Shown here piece after piece: positions 23,901 through 38,372 of a stretch of DNA of 64,000 nt. The DNA is from Certhia americana. Lineage: Eukaryota > Chordata > Aves > Passeriformes > Certhiidae. Within the stretch, counting starts at the first letter, position 1. Every line of letters starts with the position of its first letter. The notes under the pieces are model-generated. The model did not search any database. It saw nothing but the letters and a program-made list of their open reading frames with translations, and was not told the DNA's origin. The stretch lies in NCBI GenBank assembly GCA_018697195.1, contig JAGMWU010000039.1:759817-823816 (forward strand), written 5' to 3'. Position numbers and translations under genes: made by a program.

Positions 23901-26900
23901 CCAAAGTTTGTCAAAGTATTGAACAAATAAGCCAAATAAAATCCCAGCCAAGAAATGCACACAAGTTATCCCACTCAAAATCACAAAAAAGGAAGATTAG
24001 AAATCTGGTTATACTTCTGACAATATATCATTATTTAAAAAAACAGTCTTGATTAATAATACCAGTAATTAAACAATTGAACTCAATGTATGCATCTCCA
24101 TTGCAGACTTCTCAAAACAAATCTCGCCTTCCCCCCTAAATAAACAGGAGCCTGCTGGTGGTCATAAAGCTACAAAGCATTTGAAGCACACACAGTCACT
24201 TACTGATACATTTGCTCGTATCCACACAAGCATTCAGCACAAATTCCTGTTGTGGTAGCCAAACCTGAGGGTCATGTGTAGATCACTGCTGTGATGTGTT
24301 TCACTGAACTTAGAACTTTCCTCTCACTCATCACAGATGGAACTTACAAGTACTGCCACTGAAACTATTGAGCCTCTGGAACCACTGAGAAGTTCCCAGA
24401 TAAATAAAAACCAGTGTCCAGAGTAGTCTGAAAGCAGATGTCATAAACAGAGAAAAGAAATAAAGTACAAGCAAGTTATGAAAATCACTTGTTTTCTACA
24501 TCATCATTTCAGATTTGCCTGAGCTCTGTTTTCACTAGCTGCATTTCAGCAGCTCCAGAGTAACACGGGGGACATGCTGCTATTTAAGCGGCGCATGCAG
24601 AAGATGGGTTTAGCCACATACTTTTAGCACTTCTTCTGTTATCACAGCACTTTCTTTTCTCTCAAAGGCCAACTAAAAATGTTTAACAGCATGGGAAAAG
24701 AGTTGAAACTGAAAGCAGGAAACATCTGGAGTTCCATCTTTCCATGTACAACACTACTGAGAGGACAACGCTGCAGTCCCTGACTGTGGACCACTGGATG
24801 ATTGATCCAGAGTTGTACTTGAGATAGTTGGGAGAAAATATTTCACCAAATTCTTGTTGTTAGTTGACCTAGGCCCTTCAGAGAAGATTTGCCACACACA
24901 GGCTGAGACATAGCCCCAGCCCTTCTGTTGCAACCAATCCTAGGAAAAATGTGGAACTTTAGAGAAAGTAAAAAATAAAAAATTCCAGAGACTGAACTCA
25001 GCCCAAGCAGAAAACAGGACACAGCTGTATTAAAGGAACAGCCTAATTCAGCAAAACTGCTCTGATCAGAACTGTAACCATGGGGCCAGTCCCTCAACAA
25101 AGCAACAGACACTGAGATTCACGTGTTTTGCAACCAAGAAGAACCATCACCAGAAGGAAAAACATCTTGATTGGAACCATTACAGTGAGTCAGCTGGGGC
25201 TGGGAATGATCCCAGGGAAAATGTAAGGTAGGTATCTGAAGTTGTTATTGTGTTACTGTGTATAATACAATACTCATGGGGTGTTTAATGCACAGCAGAG
25301 AATCCAGAGTGCTCCTTCACTATGGTGGAAATTTTGTTTCTGCACAAACGTGTACATATTTACCTCCATGCCATGGGTATGTCTGTGATGACTACTTCTC
25401 TTCAAAAGTTATGGGAAAGATCGAAGACATTTGAACCCAAGATGGCCTGGAATAAAAAATTGAATTTCACGTTCCCTAGGAAGACACTGGAAAGGAGATG
25501 AATATTACTAATCCATGTAGGATGAAAAACAGAGATATAGCCATATTTCAGAAAAATAGTTCTTGTTTCAACTCTGCTGAATACATGAATCAACATTAAG
25601 TCCTTGGATTTGAGTTTTGCATTTACTGAAGGACTTGAGTGCACATCATTAGTAGTTCACTCCAGAAACAATGTGTTAGGGCAAAAAAGTATTCTAAAAT
25701 ATTGCAACATTTTAATCATACCAGTCCTGTTCAGTTTGACAACCTGAATAGTCATTTTAGCTTAAATACAAATACATAAACTGGAAGGGAAGAATTTGAC
25801 ACATATCTTTGAATTAAGTGCACTTCCTTTTTTATCAATAACTTTAGATACACACCGATGTGAAAATAAGTCTAATCTAAATAATCAAAGAAAACCAGAC
25901 AGATCACATGGAAACATCCAAGGTAACAGAGGTTCCTTGAGACATAGCTAAAAAAGTCACCATTCATATATTTTACACATGCACACACATACTTTTATTC
26001 CACTTTAGTTCTTTAAAATTCTGCCTTCTGTGATCTTACTATCAAGAAAGAAACAATACATGAACATTTTGCAGTAGTACAGTGTTGTAATCAGATCAGA
26101 GACTCATGCTACCAGAGAGGATAACACATAGTTACCATATGACTCTCAGAAACTACAAACAAACAAAACCAAAACAAATTCACTGATTAAACATAAAGGA
26201 AGTTGGACAATTGTATATTTTTTGCTGCAGTAGCCTGGGAAAAGAGTCTGGATGTGAGCAAATGAGTAACTTGAATGCCTGTGTCTCATGGATAGAAGCA
26301 TTAACAAAATCCTCCTTGGTTCCTGTTGAATCGTCTGTGCTTGTACAAAACCTCTACAACCAGCTTGCAAATAATAAGCTGCTTGTTGGGGAAAGAGTGG
26401 CAAGAGACATATCAGAAATAGAGTAAAGTCATGTGTAGAGTGAGGGCCAAATAAAGGCTTTATTTAGCATCTTGGAAAACCAATTTAGAAGAATTGTTTT
26501 GTAGAAATTCTTGAGTTGTTTAGAAATATTTTGATGGACACAGATTAAGAAATTCAGAAAGGCTCCTTTACCTCAGCAACTGCTTGTCAGTGGGATTTGA
26601 CTGTAAATTCTCTAAGAACTTGTTCCAGTATTTCAGCCTTGGATAACCAATAATGACATGTTAAAGTACAATACCAGAATCACCCATTTAGTCTTAGACA
26701 CCAGCCCAGTTATCAGTACCTCCTTTTCACTAAGCTTTTGCAAGTATTTGGTACATACAGAAATGATCTTTGATGGATAAATCCTGAACATATAGTTGCT
26801 TAACATCAAGAGTAAATTTAGGTGCTTATCAGAACATTTTAAAACTACTTGAAAGTTCAGCTGTCTTTGTGTGAGACATCTAAAACCTATATGACACAAC

Positions 26901-29900
26901 TATACTTATATATATGTATTATATATTTTATAATATAGCATTGATTCAGTAGTTGGAGTAGCTGCCACTATCCTTTCTCCATTGTATTTTTATTGCAGTT
27001 AAGCTCGAAAAGCACACATTTCTCAATACTTGAGCTTTGCTTAATAAAAGTTGTCTATCTCACCATTAGTCTGGGTAACAAAGTCAATTTTAGGGACTTT
27101 GTTCTACTCTTGCTCCCATTGAAAAGCTCCATAACTGCAATGGAAGAGTGTTCTTGCATAATATTTTGCATAAATTCAGTTTAAAAAAGCAAACAGTCAA
27201 AAATATCTAAGTGGCTTTTAACCAAAACCAAATGAATTTTCACAGCAGATAAGAACAAACAAACATCAGAAGAAAAGTGTGAAGTCCTCCTTGTTTCTGT
27301 CTCACAAACAAGCTGATGTTTTTCTCTGTCAAGTTCACTGCTGCTTTGTGGAGCACAGTTCAGAGCATTTTGGTCATACAGTGGCAAACATCACAATTCA
27401 CACATCAAGTTCTGCCAAAAGGCAGGAAGGAGGAGGGGAAGACAGGGAGAGAGAAGTCTGCTCATTAAAGAAAAAAAAAACAAAAAAACAAAACAGCAAG
27501 GGAGAATTTTTCTTTTAAAGAGTCATGGAAAAACACTGAGATCCCAAGCAGTTCAGTTAAGTAATTTGCTTTAAAGCCAGCAATTTATTTTAAAAGAGAC
27601 TATAAGAAATAAGTGAAAACAGCAAGAATGATGCTGTGACCTGGGTAAGTGGAACAAACATTCTGCAATAGCCTCTGAAACAGACTTCTCTGCAGATGAA
27701 TATGAAGGACTTATCTTGCTGTTTCAGCTAACTTCCTACTTTGCTCTGACAAAATCATGGGCAAAAAGCATGGTTATGGCCCTCAAAAGGGGTTAGGAAA
27801 TAACTAGTATTGTGTGTCTAATTTTTTAATGCAATTCCACGTGAGCAGGGAATGCTCCTGCTTGAACTCCAAGTTTTACTTGAACTTTCTTCTGCAAAGC
27901 CTCTGCTATTGAGTGCTGCCTAATAATCAAAGTGAATCAGAGGCTGAACACAGATCCAGGACAGTTGGATAATTGTGTATTTGGAGAGGAAGCAGCTTCA
28001 GCCTCTTTTGGGAGCAACAAAGCAAGTCCAGCTTGGTGTGAATGTAGCCATTTGTATTTAGAAGACAGAACAACCTAAAAACAACACAGCACTCATTTAA
28101 GGGGCTCAAAATACCAGAGGCTGCTGTCAAAGTAGAGCTGCAAAGAGAAATAAATCCTTGCTGAACAGGCACATTTCCAGCTGGGGCTCAGCTGGGCTCT
28201 ACACAACCACATGGCCAGTGCTTCAAATGTCATTGTGTAGTCCTGTTCGTGAACCCACTTAGGAGCTGACTCCAAGCGTTATCAGACCTCCTGGCCTCCA
28301 CTTCAGCTTTTTAGAAATCAGTGTGCAGGAAGGAATGCTAGATGTGCTGGCATAAGGATGTGGCCACAGCTTGCACATGTACCCAAATTTTTGCACAAAC
28401 AAAATGCACAAAATCATATCATTCTTTGGTGCTATGCTGTTAGCCTCTCAATCCTTTTGTTTGATTTCATTCAGTGATTCCAGGAAGAGTAGAGGGTTGG
28501 TAAAAAGGACAGTTTGCTGATTTAGATTTCTCAGGATAGTTCAGTAATTTTGATGCTGCGAGTGGCATGTGGTTTTTTTGCAGTTGGGTGTTAAGTCTAG
28601 TATCTAAGGAGAAAAAAAGTGTAAATATACAAAATGAAATGTTTTCCAGGAAAACCATGACAGTGGATAGGACTAGGAAGTTTAGAGGGTAATATGTAGC
28701 CATGAAGCTTCTGCTGTTCTGCTTCTTCTGCGTGTGTCCAAAAGGACAAATGTAATCAGTGGGTACCTGTAGAAGGGAATCCAAAACATCAGTGGGGAAC
28801 AATTAAGACAATTACCAATTAATATTTGGCAGAGGCTTCATGCCAACAGAATACCATGTTCAGATCTCATGTCTAGACTCTAAGGAAGGCCCACATAACA
28901 CAATTATAACTTTGAACAGGGGAATACGAATAACTGATAACCTAGTCTAATCAAAACTAGTTAAAGGAGCAATTTAGTCCATCCTGGGAGTACTGTCCAG
29001 GAAGTAGAAATATGATAGAAAGTATTTCAGCATCAAAGCTCTAAGGAGATACTATGAATAGGACTCAAAAAGGACAATTTCAAGGCAAAAATAAAACATG
29101 TTTTATTTGGTTAGTTGTTTCTTAAACACTTGGGAGAGGCTTCTCTTAGAATAACCTTTTTTTTTTTTTATCAAATAGAATAGTTTTCTGAAAGACACAC
29201 TCCAACATGGAATTAGCTTCTATTAACCTGATTCACTCAGAAATGTGAAAAGTATCAGAACACTCCTTGTAAACACAGGGCAGAAGAAGAGCTTTAATGT
29301 CCTGGATACCGGGAAATGCTCCCTTCTGAAAAATGATCACTATCTTTCAGCAGATGTGGCCAGACCTCAGCATTGGCAGCTGGACTCCATTTCTGCATCA
29401 GACAGAGAAAACAGTAAACAGAAAATCTCTTATTTTCCATGTTGATTTCAAGAGAATATCAAGTAATGGCTTCACTAAATATTTTCACAATGTAGCTGCT
29501 ATACTGTTGTCCAGTATTTAACTGTGTTTATGTAAAGTTTGAAAAAAAAAAAATAAAGGAAGCATCTGAAAATTCTCAGAGCAGGTCTGACCGTGCCCTT
29601 CTGCATAACCCAGCAGATCCAGAAACTGACTATGTGCTACTCCTGGGCTGTTGTTAAATTGCCAAGAGCAGTTCTTGCCAGAAATTCACCATTATTTCAA
29701 AACCTAGGGGAATTTAAAGGACAGGACTAGAATTAGATGCAAACAACAGACCAAACTGTGTTGGGAACAGTGTGGAACCAGAAAAGCTGACTGGTACTCA
29801 GAGAACTGTGTTACAGGACAGCCTGTTCCACTCTGCTGGGCATCTCCGGCAACGCAGAGCGCTTCTGCCATCTCTTCCCTTTCCCTCTCTGCTTGCCTAA

Positions 29901-32521
29901 GTCCAAAAAATTTATTTTAAAACAAAAGCCAGTTTATTTAAGTGGGAAGTTTCAAGATTTTATGCTCATAAATCCATTCTTTACGGAGCTTAAGATAGGA
30001 ATGACACTACAAATACAAGTCAGGGCTTTTTCTACCTTGCTTTGTATTGTATGATAGGAGAAGTGCTCTCTGGAGGGAAGGGACTCTTACTTGTATCAAA
30101 ACACGCTCATAAATCAGATGCTCAGATGGTTTTACTATTTAAAAAACAGTCAAAGATTAAACAAGTGATAATAGCCACTAAGCACAACAGTTTGGGATTT
30201 GCTGCAGTGTCACTTTAGAAAATTATCTTTTCCAGACTTGACTTAACAAATATGCACTGCAGAAGATAACAGGACTGAAGTTAACTGTTCTTTTGCAGTG
30301 ATAAACCTGGGATTACTTAATGGAAGGTTAAGGAAAGGGTTGACACTGAGAAAAGAGATCACATGGGCAGAAAGAGGACCAAGGAGAATGACTGGCAGGT
30401 TGACAGCTTGGGCTAAGCAGCTGCTCTGGTGAAGGCCAGCCAAGAAAGGAGCTGGAGCCTGGCCAGAGCTAGAGGCCACCAGGATGGCAAGGGACAGGGA
30501 CTCTGAAGTGGCAAACCTGAGGGTAAAGACAAATGAGTTTGCACAGAGTTGTGCTCTATATGAGCAAATGGTTTTCAGTCTTCTGGAAGCAATGGAACTT
30601 TTTGATCTCGGAGATCAAATCAAACCACATTAGTGAAGGGTCACTGAAGCAACTCATTAGAGCCATTGGCTGCACTTCTCTTGAGCAGCAATCAAAGCTC
30701 ATGTTTTGCAAGCTGGTGCTGACCATTTCAAAGGAACGGAGTGACAAAGTAGACTTTAGAAAGAAGGACAATATAATTTTAAAAATTTTGAAATCCCACT
30801 GTCTTACAGACAGATTTTTGCTTGTCTGGCACATTTTCAGTAGAAACTTCCAGGGTTTCTCTGCATTTTCTGACAACTATGTTTTCTCACAAAACATTCT
30901 TCCCTTTTTTCTTTTCCAAGACATTTTTATTACAATAAGGGTGTGGAAAAATAAAAGTTGAACATGATTTCTCTTAAAGAACCATTAAGTCTCTACCTGC
31001 AGCACTATTTGAAGCAGTTCCTCTCTTACCTAAATTTAAGATAAAATATTTTGACGACTTACAAATGAATACAGCATGTAACAGTTAAAGCTGATTTTTC
31101 TACCGGGTACTTGGCCAACCTCTAGGAAAGAAGTCATTGGTTCTCACTAAAGCACAGAGCATCTCCTGAGATTAGAGGTATCCATCATGAACTCATATGT
31201 ATTTCACATTCTAGTTCTCAGAAGAGCATTTTGCTTTCCTTGCTCATTGTAATTATTTGCAAATAAGACAATGAAATTTTGTTCTGATGTAGTAAATGAG
31301 TAGACAATCTTGAATTTAAAAGAAATATGGTGCTTCAACAACAACAAAAAATCTGTATTTAATTCCCTTTCTGAAGTATAAGAAAACAAAGAGAAAAAGA
31401 CAATAGAACTAAGAACTAAAGACGAGTACCCCATACTGATGTTCATATTAGAAATAAGAATAATCAGAGTAAATAATTCCATCACTTAACATTAGCTTCT
31501 GCTTTTCCAAATCAATTTTACTACAGCTTTCTTTCTTCTAAAATTGATTCAAATAATTGGCTGCTAAAAAAATACATGAGACTGGTCAGGTTTGCTATGA
31601 ATAATTTCATTTTTATCTTCAAAGGAAGCACCAATTCACTTCAGCTACCTGGTATTGTTTCCTGAGTAGGATGTACTTGGGAAGTGATTTAGTTCTGCAA
31701 ATCAGTAAGAAATATGTTCCTTAAGGATAATTGTTTCCTGTAATGTTTGGGCTGGTAGCCAAACTTCAGTGTATTTGAACCAGTTTCCTATGTTAAATGA
31801 TGCATTAGTCCTCAGGAAAACAAAAAGGTTTTCTGATGCTCCCACAGGCCATTGAAAAAAACCAAAAAACCCCAAAACATTTTTCTTACTACAACTTGAA
31901 AATAATAAAAAGGTTTGCAAGTGTGAAGAACTACCTTCAGTATTACACAAACACAACAAAAATTTTTGTCTGGACTCTCTACCTCCCCAGCCTTGTCTGT
32001 CCTGGCATAAAATCACATTTCTGGCCTTATTAGCTGTCAAAGCATTCACGTGACCTGTCTTAGCAGACTACCTGAAGATTAAACAAACAGAAATTATCCT
32101 GTAAAAAGAAAGATATTACTAATGTCACTAACCAAATGAGGTAAAAATTGGTTGAAGGACAGATTCAAAGAGAAGATACAGGTACCTAAGGGATGGTTTA
32201 AGCAGAATGTAAACAACATAAACTGACAGCAAACTACAGCAGGTTTTGTCACACGAGAGGTCTAAGCACTGATAAGCACCTATGGTTTCCTAGTAATCCA
32301 TGTCCAGAATCTTGAACAGCTTCCATATTTGAGTAGCACACTCAATCCTTAAGAAGTGTAAAATTCAGGATCTCTACCCAATGACAATGCCAACAGTATA
32401 GCAGAAATTCTCAGAGTACAGCAGTCAGCAATATGACAGAGTACTCTAGGGAAACTTGCATGAAAACTATATTCCTGAATGATACTTAAAAGTAGGGATC
32501 AGCAAGAACAACAAAAACAGC
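20999..32521. other. Intergenic DNA, nothing recognised except simple repeats
   Basis: No gene, tRNA or clear retroposon was recognised. The longest frame (about 22,336-22,839, 167 codons) opens with TTG, matches nothing I know and lacks domain structure. A 142-codon frame at 30.5-31.0 kb is likewise TTG-initiated. A 19-base near-palindrome (TTTGATCTC G GAGATCAAA) sits at 30,601-30,619. Confidence 0.6.
27420..27500. repeat. Purine-rich and A-rich low-complexity block
   Basis: GGAAGGAGGAGGGGAAGACAG-type purine sequence (about 27,424-27,455) running into A-runs broken by single C. Confidence 0.9.
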
Positions 32522-32545
32522 AAAAAAAAAAAAAAAAAAAAAAAA
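32522..32545. repeat. Poly(A) tract, 24 A
   Basis: An uninterrupted run of 24 A, preceded by an A-rich CAA/CAAAA stretch. No upstream retroposed gene body was recognised, so it is listed only as simple sequence. Confidence 0.95.
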
Positions 32546-32589
32546 GAAATTATCATTGTGAAAGTTCCCTTATTGTTGAATCAGAAAGT

Positions 32590-33130
32590 AAACTTTAACA
32601 GTAAGGCTCAACCATTTAGTTCAGCTTGTGAGCTCGGTTATCATTCTGCTTAAGCTAGCATAGATCAAGAGTAAAACATATGATAATGGACATATGCACA
32701 TGTAACAATGTCATAATAATGTACGAACTATAAAAATAATGTTGAATCAAATAAGGATCCATATGGAAAATGGATCTTCTGAATCCCTATTGCCTACATG
32801 TTATTCATTGCACAAGTGAAGTGGAGGTAAATCACAACCAAATCCCGGGCTTTATGCAGGCAAATTAGAAAATAATTAGGTCATAAAAATATATGTGCTT
32901 TGTCCTGAAATTATGAAATAGCAGCCATTCTGTATTCATTATTAACCTAAAATTATCAGATAGTACAGCATTATGCTACTCAGAATGCACAAGTGTCACA
33001 TTGCAACTATAATGAGTCTTTTTTCAAAATAATGAGGTATCATTATTTGTAAGTCACTGATGAATGATACCTGAGGAAAATTTCTCTCCTCTAAGAATAG
33101 GTAGGAATAAATGGGAAGAGCTCTCTGATA
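32590..33130. promoter_or_regulatory. Candidate conserved noncoding element
   Basis: Unique-looking AT-rich sequence free of recognisable repeats, with homeodomain-like cores (for example AAATAATTAGGTCAT at about 32,870), ATATGCACATGTAAC and AAATTATCAGATAG. The impression that it resembles developmental enhancers is subjective. No alignment could be made, and coordinates are rough. Confidence 0.2.
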
Positions 33131-36100
33131 CATTTTCAGGTGTTTGGACACATACCCATAGCAGGGTTGACGTATGTTCTGGGCTTACATGATAAGCAAC
33201 TGCTCATGTAACATTTGCCACATTGCATCTGCTAAATATAGAGTGGGACAAAGGGATACTTCAAAGAGAAAAGATAAGAGGATAAAACTGTAACTGCTCT
33301 CTCAAAATGTACTTTGATATATGAAATTTCCACACCTAACTGGGCCCAATTCTTTCCATCCACCTTCAGCAAATTATATACAGTTGGAAAATATTTCGCA
33401 TTCATGTTATCCTTTCCTCCATCCATCTGCTTTTCTGTTCTTGATACCTACCAAAATCCTCTCTCTCCATGGCTGCTCCTATTTCTTCTCTGCTACAAAA
33501 GAGGTAAATTTCAGCTTGTTGTGGGGCACAGGGAGGGTGAGGGAGGCAAGGGTGTGATGACGGTATAAGGCAAATCTCACACTGCAAGGCTTACTATTCC
33601 TAGCACAGAGGGAAGCCTGTTTGGCATTTTTCCATCACAGACATTAGTGGCTACTTACACTGGAGGCATCAAGTGACCCCGGTCCTCAGTTCTTCAATTT
33701 TTGTGAATCACAGCTCACAACCAGATGGAACTCCTAACTCTTGTCCATTAAATATATCCCATTTCTAATTAGCTGTAAACTAAGCTTCTTTCAAGTTTCA
33801 AAAACTCACTCAGATGACCTATCATGTCATCCCATCAGCCATTGATTTGATCTGCCACCCATTTGAAAATCCAAATATCTCCCTCCTCCATCCAACCCAC
33901 ACACCAAAAACCTCAGCCAAGTTCCCCAAACAGCCCTGGAGAATCACCTAGAACAGGTGAAAAAAAAAAAAATCAGAAACTATTTCTTTCAAGTGCATTA
34001 CTTGATAAGCAGCCCTAGTGCTGTTGATACAAACACTATCCAGAGAGATGATCAAAAACTCCTCTGAAGATGTCTTCATTAGGAAAAAAAAGGCTAAATT
34101 CCATATTTAGCCTTACTTTCCCTTACTTTTTCCATGAAGCATATTACCCTCCTACAACGTGGTCAAGCATTCACATGAAACACCTGTTCATAACAGACTT
34201 ATACTTATCCCCAACCAGGCTGAACACCAAACTTTAAAAGCTATTTGTGCCATCCTCTTTCCTTTCACAAGCCATGACTGAATGACCCTCTCACAACTGA
34301 AACTCAAAAATAATCCCACACAGTAATCTGGCAGATTGCATTGTTAAAGGGAAGAAGATTAATTCAATCTCCAACCGTTTTTAGGTGAAACCCAAACCAC
34401 CATCCCAGAATTTAAGCTAGGCTTTAGATTCTCACCCAGATTTGACAAGACCAGGAAGTATTCATTCACCCTTAACTTCCCTGCCATTCTGCTGGGAAGA
34501 GGAGGTACAAGAGAACTTCCTGGGAGCTGCTGAGCTGGATTTAGGAGAGTTTGCAAAGTTCCTCTGATTGCTTCTTGCTTACAGAGCTGCGGGGATGTTA
34601 AGTATTAGGCTTAGGATTCAGGCCAGTATAGGCTGCAGGGATTGATTAGAATTTGGCAAAGAATTGAGTGGAGGAGCTGTGTCATAAAAACAAGATTTCT
34701 TACTATTTCCTAGCCAGTAGCAGTTGCTGGTTGCATGCCTGGAACCAGGCTGCACATTGTTCAGGCTTAGACTGAGTATTGATGTAAGATCAATAGGGAC
34801 TGGGCAGAAAATTCAAAAAGATGTGGGTAGGCATAGGCAGCACCTCCACAGGTTTTGCAGCCATTTCAGTGCTATTTCTCCTCAAGGAGCAGTGTTTTAA
34901 AATTAAGGTTGAGTTCAGCTGTCAGGAACTGAATCTCTGGTGTTGGGGTCAACCCCAGCAAACAATGCCTAGTCCGTCATCCCAGCAGATCCACATTTCT
35001 GCACAGTCAGGAATGTCCTGCCCTTGCCAAGCTACATCCAAAGTCAGAAGTCAGCATACTTTATCAGCCACTATTTATCTGAACACAGACTTGAATGACA
35101 ATTCTTATCTCACCCCTAACCCTTGCCTCATCAGTCTTGATGAGTCTATAACTAAGGTTTGCAGCATGAAGACCCCACATACTGGCAGCTGTTCTACAGA
35201 GCAAAAAAGCTGCTGTTGACCCCAAAATTCACACCAAAAGTATGAATTATTTTATGCTTTTATCCCTGACACCTACAAAAAAGTCCACAAAATTTTTCTT
35301 GTCCTAAATTATGTCAGTAAGAGACATCATGGGTAGAACAATAATCATACAGTTACAAGCAAAATGCTTGAAAACAAAGAATGTTTTCATGTCTTCAACT
35401 TGAAGAAGAGGATCAGGCTTGTTCAATCATTCACATGGTATCACTCCACTAAAGCTTCAATCCGGTATGCCAAGAAAAAAGTGACAAATTGGAGTATATG
35501 TAAACATCCCACATAAATAATCAGATTACAAAAAGAAGTTCTCTACAGCAGAAAGGGCTGTTCCTTTAACTCAGGTTTGTCCTGAGGTTTCCCTGCTGTG
35601 GGTGCAAAGTATTCTTGCTCGACTATTAAGTCAGAGCAAAATTCATCCTGAAACACTGTGCAGCAGTCACCAATTCTTAACATTAGATAATTTCATGAAA
35701 ATCCCAGAGTTAAGAATTTTTTCTTTTGAGTTTTTGAATATTATCCTAAAAATAATGCATGAAAGCAAAATATACATTTTTGCTGCTTTCCTGAATTGGT
35801 GTTTTCAGCAAACTATTACTAATCAGCTATTCCAATTTCAGCTTTACCTGGAGATGCTTCTTTGAACTTTCTTTTTTTTCAATGTCTCGATGTCAGCAGA
35901 AAAAGTATCCCATGCCAGAACCAGAGATATAATTAGCCTTGAGCCACACAAATCTTCAATATGAGAACACACTCATATTAAATAGTTCAGTTGTGAAACA
36001 AATTGGGAAGTGAGGAACGAGATTTTTACAAGTTTTTTGTCTACACTTTTAATCCTGCACCACACACAGAATTAAATCTTATAATACCCAAAAAAAAAGA

Positions 36101-36950
36101 AGTAAAGAACAAATCTGAGAAAAAAGTTTTGAAAGCATCTACTGATGTTAGATTCAAAGAAAGTCGTATTTGTCTGATTTTTCAGATGGGATAAATTCAT
36201 TCTGCAGCAGAAGCTGACTCAGTGAGACACAAAACATCCTTAGGATTTACAATAATAATAAATAGCATTTGCACTTGAGAATTCTTATTTTATGTCATCT
36301 TAGTCATACACCAAGTTGCAATAAAAACTAATCCTGCAATAGTGTTAGCTAGAAGACAGTGCTTTCTTCTGCATTTCATTTTCTCTAGATGGAAGAAAAT
36401 TCATGAAATTAAGATCATGATAAATAATATGAAAAGTAATTTACAACATGCTGGGGGGTAGATTCTTTCACACAAGCACACAACTATCAGATATTCCTGC
36501 TTAAAATTCTTATGTGAAAGTTAACCTGAATTATCTCTGCAGATCTATTTCCAAGAGTCATTACTTTAAAAAAATTAAAATAAATCTCATTAATATTGGC
36601 TCTTATGAAAACAGGCTTGGTGAAAAAAAAATCCAGATAGTTAGGAAGCCAAAATTTCATTACAGGGAGGCGGGATGATCACACACAGAGTCAAGGACAA
36701 ATCTCATGAAACTCATGTTTGACAGGAAATTGTACAGGAAGCTAATTTAGAGAGATCAAAATGAGGGTGGTATGTTCCCAGGACCCAGGGCAAGCCAGAA
36801 ATCTTGCAGCTGAATTTTATACATATGGTAATTTGATCAGAGTGGATATAGCAGAGAGGGAAAGAAATTGTTGATTGAAAATATAGAGAAAATAAAAATC
36901 ATCATGGGAACAAGAATCTCCGCAAATAAACTAGATCACAAAGTCCCTAA

Positions 36951-37002
36951 ATAATATATATATATATATAAATATATAAATATAGATAAATATATATATA
37001 TA
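36951..37002. repeat. AT microsatellite
   Basis: Interrupted (TA)n with ATAA and ATAG interruptions, followed by a short CACAC run. This is ordinary simple sequence. Confidence 0.95.
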
Positions 37003-38177
37003 CACACTCACAACATTATTTGAGCTATTTTTTTGTATGAGAAATACAAAAAACGTATGATGAGAAATATCATTTGGGAGAAATGCATAAGACCATGGTC
37101 ACTTAAATAGTAGGATCTGAAGTTGCTTTCTCCGTGTTTTCTCTTATCATGCAGTCATTGTATGAAATACATACCTGCCTTAATGCAGCAAACTGAAAAA
37201 CAGAGCATGAGGGCTAAAGACAGAGAGAAACCAGCAGATTTGAAAGTAACTATGCACTTCAAAGAGTAATTCATTTCATGTCCAGCCTCAGATGATTATA
37301 GACTGTTTCTATGTTTTTTAAAGTTTATTAGAAACAGAAATGCAACTGTCTTTTCTGTGCTGTCTGTATTTCCAGAACAAGGATAGCAAGGAATTTCAGA
37401 TCTGAGGAAATATATGTGGGCTGCAGCCTGTGGATCCCACAGCCACCGTACAGATCCTTCCAGCCAGCTGGTGATTTGTGGTAGCACGAACTTTGATCAT
37501 GAGTCAAAACAGTTTAATAACACAAAGTACAGCATGTCCAAGTAAGAGCAGAGGGCAAAGCATTAACTTGAGCTAACGCTGACTTTCTCGGGGAAAATTC
37601 ACAACTTACAATGTCCTTCCAGATCAATAAAAGCATAAAATTTGGTGTTTAATTTCCTGGTTTATTTCAAATCCCACACCATCTTATTTTTGATCTTTTA
37701 ACCAGCCAAAACTTACAGAGGCTAAATCGTAATCTGTTTGAATTACTTCTCTTTTATTGTCATAAAACCCAGGCAATTCAGTTAATACCACTGCATGAAC
37801 TGGAAATAACATGAACTTAGACTCATATGTTCTTTCAAGAGGCACAAAATCCAATATTGTGTCCATGCTCTGTCTACTTGTATTGAGAGAGACACGTCTT
37901 GGGTTTCTTTGGGGAGAATCCCAGAAGCCAAACAGGAAAGAGGAGGAGCAATGAATGGGAAAACACAGGAAAAGCTAGATGTTTCCCACACAGCTATAGG
38001 ATTTCCCTGGGGCTTTACACAACCTAGGCCAAATTCTCACTCAGTTACATTTGTAGTACCCGACTGATTTCTGACAGTTGTGAACACAGAGGAATGAAAA
38101 GAAAATGGTACCCTGTTTTTGTCACTGGGAAAATAATAGAAACACACTTTAAAAAAGCAACCTAAAAGCCATATTCT

Positions 38178-38372
38178 TAAAAAAAAAAGCAACCCCAAAT
38201 GGAAAAGCAAAAAAAAAAAAAAACAACCCAAAAACCTGCAGCTTATGTAATTCTTAAGACATTTAAAACTTTCTTGATGTAAAACAATGATGAACCCGTT
38301 AAAAAAAACAAACAAAAAAACCACCCAAAACAAAACAAGAAAATCAAAACCAAAACCAAGGAAAAAAAAAAC
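38178..38372. repeat. A-rich low-complexity block
   Basis: Repeated A-runs separated by C and CC, including 15 A at 38,209-38,223 and CAAAACAAAACA-like stretches. Read from the minus strand it gives a long Phe/Leu-rich open frame, which is compositional and not a gene. Confidence 0.9.

Noticed and set aside
30601..30619. TTTGATCTC G GAGATCAAA palindrome
   Set aside because: Nine-base arms are expected by chance at this frequency in a 64-kb window, and nothing around it suggests a binding site.
32522..32545. Poly(A) run as the tail of a processed pseudogene
   Set aside because: No retrotransposed coding sequence on either side and no flanking direct repeats seen.
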